Of a DNA stretch of 20,026 bases, positions 10,777 through 17,726 are shown in pieces. The stretch lies in NCBI RefSeq assembly GCF_000485595.1, contig NW_014577135.1:520547-540572 (forward strand). The letters run 5' to 3'. Below the pieces are notes generated by a model, which was given only the letters and a program-made list of their open reading frames with translations, ran no database searches and was not told where the DNA came from. The stretch is from Priapulus caudatus. Its lineage: Eukaryota; Priapulida; Priapulimorpha; Priapulimorphida; Priapulidae. Every line of letters starts with the position of its first letter. Position 1 is the stretch's first letter. The translations under genes were made by a program, and so were the position numbers.

Positions 10777-10818
10777 GGAAGCTCGCACCCTCCCACTGCT
10801 TTCTAGCTGCTTGCATAT

Positions 10819-10905
10819 ATGCTATATTTTGAATCACGCCAGATCGCCATACAACCAATGATTCAGTTTTGTGAGGGCATAATTATGTGCTTTATGAAGA
10901 AATAA
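10819..10905 (+). CDS. Possible 28-aa small ORF downstream of the promoter
   Basis: The first ATG after the predicted start site (10771) opens a 28-codon frame beginning MLYFESRQIAIQ and ending MCFMKK before TAA at 10903. I recognise no family, and the peptide has no signal sequence or clear domain. Its stop overlaps an AATAAA (10901-10906), so promoter, short leader, ORF and poly(A) signal all fit in about 160 bp. It could be a real micropeptide, a non-coding RNA with a chance ORF, or part of a first exon. A weak donor-like GTGAGG occurs at 10871-10876. Confidence 0.2.
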   Translation: MLYFESRQIAIQPMIQFCEGIIMCFMKK

Positions 10906-10906
10906 A
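10901..10906 (+). terminator. Candidate poly(A) signal AATAAA
   Basis: A canonical AATAAA lies 130 bp after the predicted start at 10771. It would end a very short transcript if it is used; otherwise it is a chance hexamer in AT-rich DNA. Confidence 0.25.
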
Positions 10907-10925
10907 CTAATTCTAGATTACTAGA

Positions 10926-11684
10926 TACTATATTATATCATTTCATCAATATATTACTTATAATAACGTAATCTAGGTAGCTAAGATAAGGACCTTGATC
11001 ATTTTTACGTAATAACTTCAAACGTAATGCTACTACTTTGAACGCTAAAGATAACCGTATTTAATTGCATTGTTGCGTGTGCATGAGCGCTCGCATATTG
11101 TAATCTTCCAAATGCAATATACCGCGATATCGTGTGCTATTCCGACGGTCGCTTGTCGATCTCAACATAATTATAGGCCTACATACATGTATGTATATTA
11201 AGGTTCCTGGTACGTTTGATGATTCACTGAACGTGATACTTCCCAGCTGTAAACCACTTGGTTATGTCATTGTTTCTCCTTATTATTCTAATCCAATATT
11301 ATTTTTCTAATAATATTATTATTATATTATTATCCTTATCATTATTATTATTTTCGTTTGTTAATTTGATTTGTAGGCTCCTGAGTAATCCCAGCTCGGT
11401 CACTATTTATCAATGATTCCGTCTAGAAGTCTGTAATGTGCACAGTCCATCAGCATGGTTCTTATTATAGAGCGGCTGCGACAGGCAGCAGATAAGAAGC
11501 CTGAGCTAGTGTCAACATCTGTCATCGTCCGTCATATATGGCTGGGGCGTCGGACACTACCAACCCTAATCAGGCGCGTCGCGAAAAATATCCCTGATTT
11601 AAAATGAATCCTGCGCGAATGTAGTTGCTTGTCAACAGAAACTAGAGTCCACGTGATGGCATGTATGCCCAGCGTAGAGAGGCC
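10926..11684. other. Non-coding AT-rich sequence
   Basis: It contains a 16-bp perfect palindrome, TACATACATGTATGTA, at 11180-11195 and an ATT-rich low-complexity tract at about 11296-11355. No gene is recognised. Confidence 0.55.
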
Positions 11685-11900
11685 ATGCGACAGCCTGGGT
11701 CCGTTGTCAGAAACAAAATTTGACTTAACATTGGTCTTAACGTTAACCTTTTCTCGTAAGCCGGGCGTCTATAGACTGCGTGTAAGAAACTTGTTACTTT
11801 GCCTTGTTATTGTCAACGGTCTATGAGAAAAGGTTTACGTTAAGACCAATGTTAAGACTAATTTTGTTTCTGACAAGAGACCCCTGGTTATGTGTTGCAT
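11685..11900. mobile_element. Foldback (MITE-like) element with arms of about 75 bp
   Basis: Positions 11706-11757 and 11825-11876 are inverted copies of each other with only a few mismatches over 52 bp (outer motif TTGTCAGAAACAAAATT, inner motif CCTTTTCTC). The pairing continues imperfectly outward to ATGCGACA (11685-11692) and TGTTGCAT (11893-11900). The 67-bp loop includes the palindrome GTCTATAGAC. No open frame of note and no clear target-site duplication were found, so the exact ends are uncertain. Long inverted arms, small size and lack of coding potential fit a non-autonomous DNA transposon. Confidence 0.65.
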
Positions 11901-11910
11901 ATAAGCAAGC

Positions 11911-11969
11911 GAGTCCATAATAGAACATTTTTCTAAAAAAAAAACAAAGAAATTTTCTATTATGGACTC
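11911..11969. repeat. Short strong hairpin with 22-24-bp arms
   Basis: The left arm starts GAGTCCATAATAGAA (11911-11934) and the right arm ends TTCTATTATGGACTC (11948-11969). The arms pair along their length apart from a small internal mismatch and bulge, around an A-rich loop. It lies 10 bp beyond the larger foldback and could be a remnant of a second element or a miRNA-like precursor shape. Confidence 0.6.
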
Positions 11970-12011
11970 TTCATATAGGCCTAGTGAAGTAAAGCAGGTC
12001 ACGTGTTCTAT

Positions 12012-12014
<3 letters not shown>

Positions 12015-12069
<55 letters not shown>

Positions 12070-12297
12070 CGCGCGCGTGCGTGCGTGCGTGCGGGCGTGC
12101 ATATGTGAGTGTGCGTGTGTGTGTGTGTGTGCGTGCGTGCGTGCATGCATGAGTGCGCGCGCGTGTGTTTATGTGTATGTGTGTGTGTGTGTGTGTGTTT
12201 GTGTTTGTGTTTGTGTTTGTGTGCGTACGTGTATGTGTTTGTGTGCGTGTGCGTGCGCACGTGTGTGTGCGCGCGCGTGCTCGCACGCGTGTGCGTC
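12015..12297. repeat. Compound AT / GT / GCGT microsatellite
   Basis: AT dinucleotides run from 12015 to 12050, then GT with GCGC, GCGT and TTTGTG variants to about 12297. The His/Thr- and Cys/Val-rich frames on both strands are artefacts. Confidence 0.95.
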
Positions 12298-12392
12298 CTA
12301 TATGCCTAGAAACATTGCGTTCAGCAAGGACTTAGCAGCTGCTACTGAAGTCAAAACCAGCGTATATTAGTCGCGGTGAGTCTACCGCATTA

Positions 12393-12870
12393 GCCGCGTT
12401 CACACGTAGCAAGAAATCCGGTATTTAGCGTTCACACGAGGCAAAATGCGCGGTCAAAGAAATACGGTATCTAAACAGATCCGGTATTTCATGTAAATAC
12501 GAGGCTTCCCAGACCCCGAATAATTTGCCGTACTTGAGAAATACCGGATCTTTTGGACCGCGCATTTCCTCGTGTGAACGCTAAATACCGGATTTCTGAA
12601 GCCGCGTATTTTATAGACTGGTCCGCGCTCGACAGTTCCAGTGTAACCTGTCGAGCGCGGACCAGTCTACGTATTTTATCGGCAGTTGGTGCGCATTGCA
12701 TTGTTTATTTCGCATTGTTCGCTTAATTGTTTAAAGCAGCTCGCAGCTCGCAAATACCGTATTTCTGGAGCCGCGAATCAGCGTGTGAACGCTCGGCCGC
12801 GTATTTGTCTCAGATTCGGTATTTCGCAAATACCTTATTTCATAAATACGAGGTCTCGTGTGAACGAGGC
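12393..12870. mobile_element. Complete foldback/MITE-like element, copy B, 478 bp, TA target duplication
   Basis: The ends are inverted: GCCGCGTTCACACG at 12393-12406 and CGTGTGAACGAGGC at 12857-12870 match at 13 of 14 positions. Each is flanked by TA (12391-12392 and 12871-12872), consistent with a TA target-site duplication. Inside is a perfect 22-bp inverted repeat, 12614-12635 with 12648-12669 (core GACTGGTCCGCGCTCGACAG), separated by 12 bp. The terminal CGTGTGAACG motif recurs internally near 12429, 12570 and 12793, and AAATACCGG-type motifs recur throughout. There is no transposase, so mobility would depend on an enzyme encoded elsewhere. The TA duplication suggests a Tc1/mariner-like or similar superfamily, but I cannot assign it. 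Confidence 0.75.
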
Positions 12871-12872
12871 TA

Positions 12873-13249
12873 TAGTTAGAGTGGTTCACTTGTGCGATAT
12901 TTACACGTGCTGACGTCCCTGTAGCTCCGTCACTCCGTCAGTGTGTGTTGCAGTATTTATCAATATACTAGTAATTTCCGGTGAAACGGATCTTAGTTGT
13001 GTAAATAGCATACGGAGACGATTTTCTGGAATTTCCATTTTTCAGATATATACGGATACAGCTATATTACCTCGTTTGTAAGTTTAAGTCGGGTTTTCAG
13101 GATTTTACGTCAACTATAAAAGAGTAACTCTATCATATCTATCCGACCTATTTGATATTTGTACAGATATGCAAGGGCAAATAAAGACCAGACAGCGTAT
13201 TTCCTAAGTGTCGTGTTTGTATTTTTCAGCTAGGCGCACGTCTGACAAA
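12873..13249. other. Non-coding sequence, possible intron end upstream of the receptor
   Basis: It contains AATAAA at 13180-13185, a TATAAAAG at 13115-13122 without a good initiator, and two acceptor-like sites. One ends at 13045 (TTCCATTTTTCAG). A stronger one ends at 13229, with CTAAG branch-like sequence and a T-rich tract before CAG. Confidence 0.4.
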
Positions 13250-13500
13250 TTCATCGAACCCGCGAACTCGCGGCGACCGACCCCACGCCTAGCGTGACGT
13301 CACAAAGAGTAATTTTCGACCTCTACTAGACCGGCGGAAATTAGCCAGCGTGTCCGTGTGTTTGCTCTGACACAAGTTTGCCGCGTGACGTCATCATCCG
13401 CCCTAGCACCGTGTTGACGCTGCATGCGATTGTAGCGCCTCTTGGTGTCCACGCTGCCGGTGCACGCAAGACAGAGGTAGAGAGGGTGTTTCGAGAGGAA
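13230..13500 (+). other. Possible non-coding (5'UTR) exon bounded by strong splice-like sites
   Basis: The upstream boundary follows TTTGTATTTTTCAG (ending at 13229), with a CTAAG branch-like motif 20-25 bp earlier. The downstream boundary is GAA followed by the consensus donor GTGAGT (13501-13506). The 271-bp segment has stops in every plus frame I read, so if transcribed it would be untranslated. A plausible downstream acceptor before the receptor is TTTCTGTCAG ending at 14341. This is inference from splice consensus only. The segment may instead be promoter DNA, since it contains two CRE palindromes. Confidence 0.2.
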
Positions 13501-14080
13501 GTGAGTGAGAGAGAGAAGAACGCCGCAATAATTTCTCGCTCGGTTGATACAATTTCTAATTCGACTAAAGTGGCGCTGAATTGACGCGATGGTGAGGACG
13601 ATTCAGACTGCGGCCTTCGCCTTTGTGCGTCGGCTCGGCGCTCACGCACGTCCATGAGAGCACGGCGACAGCGTCATTAGCTGCAGCCACCGTCGACATT
13701 AATAGACTATTCATCTCGCCGGCGAATAACGTCATCGATTGTGCGCAGGTCACGTTCCGTGCTCGTTCGCACGGCTGTGACAGCGTGAAAGCCTTCCCCG
13801 CGACACCCGCCGTGTCTCTACCTTCCCAAACGGCGTATCGCAGTCCCTCCCCCCCCCCCACTTTCCGCTGCCGCCACGCACGCCGACAAAACGTCAACCT
13901 GATTGGTCTCAACACGTGCGAACGCGCGAGGTATTGTGGGTCAGCCGCTAGACAGCCGAATGCGGCGGCGAAGTGTGACGCGCTGTCACGTGGTGATATA
14001 CTCTGACGGCTGGCATCAGAACAGCCGCTAATGTAGAACGTACTCGGCCGCGCCGGTCCGGGCTTGAACCACGGACATTT
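13250..14080. promoter_or_regulatory. CpG-rich block upstream of the receptor gene, with CRE, CCAAT and E-box motifs
   Basis: The block is visibly richer in CG dinucleotides than its flanks. It carries two perfect cAMP-response palindromes, TGACGTCA, at 13295-13302 and 13386-13393, an inverted CCAAT box (ATTGG, 13902-13906), a GTGAC-GCGCT-GTCAC inverted repeat at 13975-13989 and a CACGTG E-box at 13987-13992. A poly-C run lies near 13849-13859. Open frames on both strands (up to 183 codons) match no family I know. A promoter/CpG-island role is inferred from composition and from its position 0.4-1.2 kb before the receptor start. Confidence 0.4.
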
Positions 14081-14150
14081 AACGTTAATTAAAACACAGC
14101 GTGCAACGAAGGACAAATATCGAACAGGTTAAAAGGCAAGTAAACATGAA

Positions 14151-14340
14151 ATCGTAATTAATGTGTTTTCATGATCTGACACGGACACCACGTGCGTTAT
14201 TGATGTGTTTTGCTCGGGCACCACATGCGTTATTGATGTGTTTTAGTTTGACACCAGACGCGGACAAACACGTGCGTTATTGATGTATTTTTATCAGACG
14301 GCACTGCGGGCCAAACACGCGCGTTATTAGGTTTCTGTCA
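14151..14340. repeat. Short tandem repeat around TGCGTTATTGATGTGTTTT
   Basis: Copies of GCGTTATTGATGTRTTTT begin near 14193, 14226 and 14273. Degraded copies lie near 14156 (TTAATGTGTTTT) and 14320 (GCGTTATTAG). Spacing is about 33, 47 and 47 bp, and the variable parts share GACACC, GGACAAACACG and similar words. It sits 130-320 bp before the receptor ATG, so it would lie in the leader or the proximal upstream region. Confidence 0.7.
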
Positions 14341-14466
14341 GACAAGAATTTACGACTACAAACTTTATTAAGGCGTTATTAGTGTGTGAAGACCCGTCGT
14401 CCATCGAACCCTTATCGAAAATAATTTGACAAAGTTCCACAATATCGCTAAGAAGACAGATCAAGC

Positions 14467-15720
14467 ATGTCATCCGTAAGCGCCAACGCGTCGGATCTCG
14501 CGACCGGCGCCGACAACGATGACGTCGGCTACGAGTACTTCCGGGACCTGATGCGCTTCGTCGTGCAGCGACGCTGCATTCCTATCATCGCCAGCGTCGG
14601 CATCGTCGTCAACTGTCTGTCGATGGTTGTGCTGACCAGGAAGCGCATGCGCTCGTCGACCAACTGCTACCTGACGGCGCTCGCCTTCTTCGACGCCGCC
14701 TACCTGATGTTCAACTTCTCGCTGGCGCTCATGCACCACGAGGGCTTCCTCGAGCGACGCTCCTACATCGACTACGTGCCGTGGGGCTTCCCGCTGACGG
14801 ACCTCTGTAGCAACACGTCCGTCTGGCTCATCGTCTCCTTCACCGTCGAGCGCTGTATCGCCGTTTGCTACCCGCTGCGCGGTAAGCGCATGTGCACGAT
14901 CAAGCGCGCCAAGTGGGTCATCGTCGGCGTGTTCGCCGGAGCGCTCGCCTGCTCCCTGCCGACGTTCTTCGAGTGGAAGACCGGGCCGGTCGAGGACGCC
15001 GCCGAGAACGCCACCTATCACGCGTTCTACCAGTCGGCGCTGAGTCGCAACGAGACGTACCAGCGCGCCTTCTACTGGTTCACGTCGCTCATGTTCAGCC
15101 TCGTTCCCATCGTCATGCTTATCGTCTTCAACTCGATTCTCGTGCTCTCCGTGCATCAATCGCAGCGGCAGCGGCGCCAGCTGACGAGCAAGGGTCGCGG
15201 CGGCGGCGGCGGGTCGTCCGACAACCAGCAGAATCAGGAGCTACGCATCACGATCATGCTCATCATCGTCGTCGTCGTGTTTCTCGTCTGCCAGCTGCCG
15301 TCGGCCGTGCTGCTCATCTGGTCGAAGGACATACCGGAGCGCACGGCGAGGGAGAATCTCGGCATCGGGCTGAACAACATCAGCAACCTACTGATGGCGA
15401 TCAACGCGACGTGTAACTTCTTCCTCTACTGTTTCCTCAGCGACCGCTTCCGCCGGACGTTCGTACAGATCGTCTGTCCGGGCTGCCGCTCGAACTCGCC
15501 GCTGCACACCTACGTCGCCGGCATGACGACGTCGGCGGGCGGCGGCGGCCACGAGCAGACGCCTGGCGGCCGCCGCGGGCGGCTGCAGGGAGGAGAGAAC
15601 TGCGGGAAGAAGGCGTCGCCGCAGCCGTCCCCGCGCAGCAGCTCGCCGCCGCGCGCCAACAACAGCTATCATCCGCTGAATGCTGCGCAGCCGAACGGCA
15701 AGCCGAGTCGACGCTTCTAG
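14467..15720 (+). CDS. Class A neuropeptide GPCR, FMRFamide receptor-like
   Basis: Complete single-exon frame of 417 aa, predicted plasma-membrane receptor coupling a neuropeptide to G proteins. Seven hydrophobic helices lie near residues 37-57, 65-88, 113-135, 148-168, 202-226, 260-284 and 300-324. Class A landmarks are N49 (1.50), D76 (2.50), C114 at the top of TM3, ERC at 128-130 in place of DRY, W150, P214, P278 in VCQLP (TM6), and N317-FFLY in place of NPxxY. The wording after TM3 (ERCIAVCYPLRGKRMCT), LPTFFEW at the end of TM4 and AINATCNFFLYC in TM7 resemble FMRFamide-type receptors. This subfamily call is from memory of the family, not a search. N-glycosylation sequons are N7, N181 and N195. 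C337 and C340 after helix 8 could be palmitoylated. The third cytoplasmic loop holds a Gly run, and the tail is Gly/Ser/Pro-rich. The second extracellular loop has no cysteine. The ATG has A at -3. Third codon positions are strongly GC-biased, unlike the flanks. GPR139-like receptors are the main alternative. Confidence 0.9.
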   Translation: MSSVSANASDLATGADNDDVGYEYFRDLMRFVVQRRCIPIIASVGIVVNCLSMVVLTRKRMRSSTNCYLTALAFFDAAYLMFNFSLALMHHEGFLERRSYIDYVPWGFPLTDLCSNTSVWLIVSFTVERCIAVCYPLRGKRMCTIKRAKWVIVGVFAGALACSLPTFFEWKTGPVEDAAENATYHAFYQSALSRNETYQRAFYWFTSLMFSLVPIVMLIVFNSILVLSVHQSQRQRRQLTSKGRGGGGGSSDNQQNQELRITIMLIIVVVVFLVCQLPSAVLLIWSKDIPERTARENLGIGLNNISNLLMAINATCNFFLYCFLSDRFRRTFVQIVCPGCRSNSPLHTYVAGMTTSAGGGGHEQTPGGRRGRLQGGENCGKKASPQPSPRSSSPPRANNSYHPLNAAQPNGKPSRRF

Positions 15721-15777
15721 CGCGCGGGCGACGTAGTTAGCAGTAGCTGTAGTCCAGGTATGCCTACAATAACCGGA

Positions 15778-15926
15778 GATGTGTGTACGTGCGCGCCCGT
15801 ATGGGCGTGCGCCCGTATGTGCGTGCGCCCGTACGAGCGTGCGTGCGCGCTTGTATATGCTTGCGCACGTGCGAACGTGAGTGTGTGTGTGTGCGTGCGC
15901 GTAGCGTGCGTTCGTGCGTGCCTTGA
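15778..15926. repeat. Degenerate GCGT/GCGCCCGTA low-complexity tract in the receptor 3' flank
   Basis: Short units such as GTGCGCCCGTAT and GTGCGTGCG recur imperfectly with GTGTGTGT. The tract starts 58 bp after the receptor stop codon and probably lies in the 3'UTR. The 94-codon Cys/Val-rich frame over it is an artefact. Confidence 0.75.
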
Positions 15927-16514
15927 TCAGCGCGTATATTTATGCAAGTGCATTACACGTACACGCACAGATGTAAACGCGTATGCTATATATACGCATG
16001 CGCACCTGTATACGCTAAATATATTTCTAATTCTATACGTCTAATTGTTAGACAGTCCATCGTCTCGGTGCAATTTTAAAACGGTGTAAGCACTAAGCAG
16101 TTAACGATAACCGTATGTCGCTGGTTGTCATCTCTGCGGTTAGGCCTATATTCAATTCTCACTTATACGCAAAATGAAAGCTAGCGGCGCATTCAGCTAA
16201 TCAAGCGGAATCTTGCCCCGCGCAGAATTCAGCGCGAAATTAACCCACATACAAAGTAAAACGCAGCGCGGTTTAATTACAGCAAATTAAATATGAAAAG
16301 AAATGAATTAGCCAACATTGGAATTAAATCAGAATTCGAATGAGCAGAGATAATTAATTTTGCACGAAGCAGCGAGCGTGAGAGCGACGTGATTATCATT
16401 TCGTGGAATGTGCATGCGTTCACTCTCCTATAATTACGTTTTGGGTTTTCGGCGCTTCGTGGTGTTGGCTGAGATGGGAGCTGTATGGGCCACATAATGG
16501 GTAGCCCGAGTTCA
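15927..16514. other. Receptor 3' flank, probably 3'UTR then intergenic
   Basis: No canonical AATAAA is seen soon after the receptor. A variant ATTAAA at 16286-16291 and AATATA near 16018 are the nearest candidate poly(A) signals. Otherwise the sequence is AT-rich and without a recognised gene. Confidence 0.4.
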
Positions 16515-16538
16515 CATAATGTCAGGGGCGCAAATCCA

Positions 16539-16569
16539 GGGGGGGACAGGGGGACATGTCCCCCCCCCA
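16539..16569. repeat. G-run/C-run palindrome inside the hAT left end
   Basis: GGGGGACATGTCCCCC (16549-16564) is a perfect 16-bp palindrome. It is preceded by another G7ACA run and followed by further C residues. It lies directly next to the left terminus and could form a stable hairpin in one strand. Confidence 0.8.
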
Positions 16570-16647
16570 CGAATTTTCAGAGGGGCCTCATATCAAATTG
16601 TCCCGCCACGATTTTGGATTCACCATGATTTTGTTCATGTAAGTGAT

Positions 16648-16687
16648 GTGTGTGTTGTGTGTGTGTGTGGGTGTGTGTGATGTGGTG

Positions 16688-16718
<31 letters not shown>

Positions 16719-16721
16719 TGT
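16648..16721. repeat. GT microsatellite inside the hAT element
   Basis: TG dinucleotides with GG and GA interruptions run through the left part of the element. Confidence 0.9.
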
Positions 16722-17305
16722 TGTTGAAGTGAGACCTTTCTATTGTGTGTGATAGTGCTACAACACGATTGGCTCGTTTGCCCTTCTTTTTTTGCAGCTT
16801 TCATTTATTCAAGTGCAATTTAGAGGTAATACACTGATCATGCCACAACTTAAGAAAAATGTGTCTTGATAAATTTAGTACCGTTACTTTTTTAACACGT
16901 TTTTTTTTCTTATAATTAATAATTCTATAGCACAAATCATCAAGAAAAGTTGTTTTATGAATTTTCGGAATATCAACTCACATTAGACACTGATCAAGAT
17001 TAAGCTGGAACTACGAGCTATATTCGACGCAAAGGAAGGACATCTGAGCTAAACTGAGCATCGGGGTTTAATATGTAATTTTTATTGAAATTGCATGATA
17101 TATATATGTTAGCACCATATATATGATATGACAGCTTATTGATAGCTCCGATATGACTGGACCAACAATAATAACCGACCAATTTATTTGTGATCAGCGC
17201 TCAACACAAATGATTTGGTTTTCTTGCTTTTTGTATTCTTGATTTATCTGACTGCATGGGATACGCTTCTCGTAATCTTATCCACCAACCAATGGCATAT
17301 TTGTT

Positions 17306-17379
17306 GTGTGTGGATGTGTGGTGTGTGGTGTGTGTTGTGTGTGTGTGTGTGTGTGTGTGGTGATTGTGTGTGTGTGTGC
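17306..17379. repeat. Second GT microsatellite inside the hAT element
   Basis: GT-rich tract with GGTGTG interruptions, immediately left of the inner inverted-repeat unit. Its similarity to the tract at 16648-16721 may reflect duplication within the element or independent growth. Confidence 0.9.
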
Positions 17380-17406
17380 TGTGCAGGGGCGTGCTACAGA
17401 GGGGCG

Positions 17407-17580
17407 CAGGGGCGTGTACAGGGGGGTCAGAGGGGTCCGGACCGCCTGCTCGTGCAGAAAACGTATTGCAGCGGGTCTCATTTTCAAATATTCTGGGGAG
17501 TGCCCCCTCAGACCCCCGTTATCGCGTCCTCCCCAAGTTGGGTTAGACCCCCCCTGCTACAAATCCTGTACACGCCCCTG
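17407..17580. mobile_element. Inner hAT-like inverted-repeat unit, 174 bp
   Basis: CAGGGGCGTGTACAGG (17407-17422) and its exact reverse complement (17565-17580) form perfect 16-bp terminal inverted repeats with the CAGGGG start seen in the outer element. A partial copy of the left terminus (CAGGGGCGTGCTACAG, 17384-17399) lies just before it. No matching 8-bp flanks are visible, so it is either a decayed nested insertion or part of the outer element's sequence. The interior (CTGCTCGTGCAGAAAACG) is repeated just outside it, at about 17604-17621 (CTGCTCGCGCAGAAAACG). Confidence 0.55.
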
Positions 17581-17672
17581 GGGGTCCAGGGGGTCTGGAC
17601 CCCCCTGCTCGCGCAGAAAACGCATCTGAGGGAGTCTAATTTCAAAATTTCTGGGGGAGGGTCCCCCCTTCG
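17432..17672. repeat. Two diverged copies of a segment of about 90 bp
   Basis: The first copy, about 17432-17518, and the second, about 17580-17670, share GGGGTCYRGACC, CTGCTCGYGCAGAAAACG, then TCTMATTTYMAAAT and TTCTGGGG words at the same relative spacing. The offset is about 150 bp. One copy lies within the inner inverted-repeat unit and the other immediately to its right, which suggests tandem duplication during element evolution. Confidence 0.6.
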
Positions 17673-17726
17673 CGTAACTGGTGTCCCCCCCAAATTTCAA
17701 AATGGATTTGCGCGCCTGCATAATGT

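Larger units (their letters stand above)
16523..17718. mobile_element. Non-autonomous hAT-type DNA transposon, 1196 bp
   Basis: The left end CAGGGGCGCAAATCCA (16523-16538) is matched in inverted orientation by the right end (TGGATTTGCGCGCCTG, 17703-17718) at 15 of 16 positions. The element is flanked by a perfect 8-bp direct repeat, CATAATGT, at 16515-16522 and 17719-17726. An 8-bp target duplication with termini beginning CAG is the signature of the hAT superfamily. The interior holds a G-run/C-run palindrome, two GT microsatellites and a duplicated GGGG-rich segment. I see no transposase: the long open frame at 17215-17877 is low-complexity and runs past the right end. The element therefore appears mobilisable only in trans. 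The intact 8-bp duplication suggests fairly recent insertion. Confidence 0.85.

Noticed and set aside
14055-14070. tRNA-like B box (GGTTCAAGCCC on the minus strand)
   Set aside because: There is no A box at the right distance and no cloverleaf or acceptor-stem pairing around it.
14470-15159. 229-codon open frame antisense to the receptor, plus other overlapping frames at 14892-15416 and 15388-15672
   Set aside because: They are shadows caused by the strong GC third-position bias of the receptor. Their compositions (Arg/Glu/Asp- or Arg/Ala-rich) show no domain.
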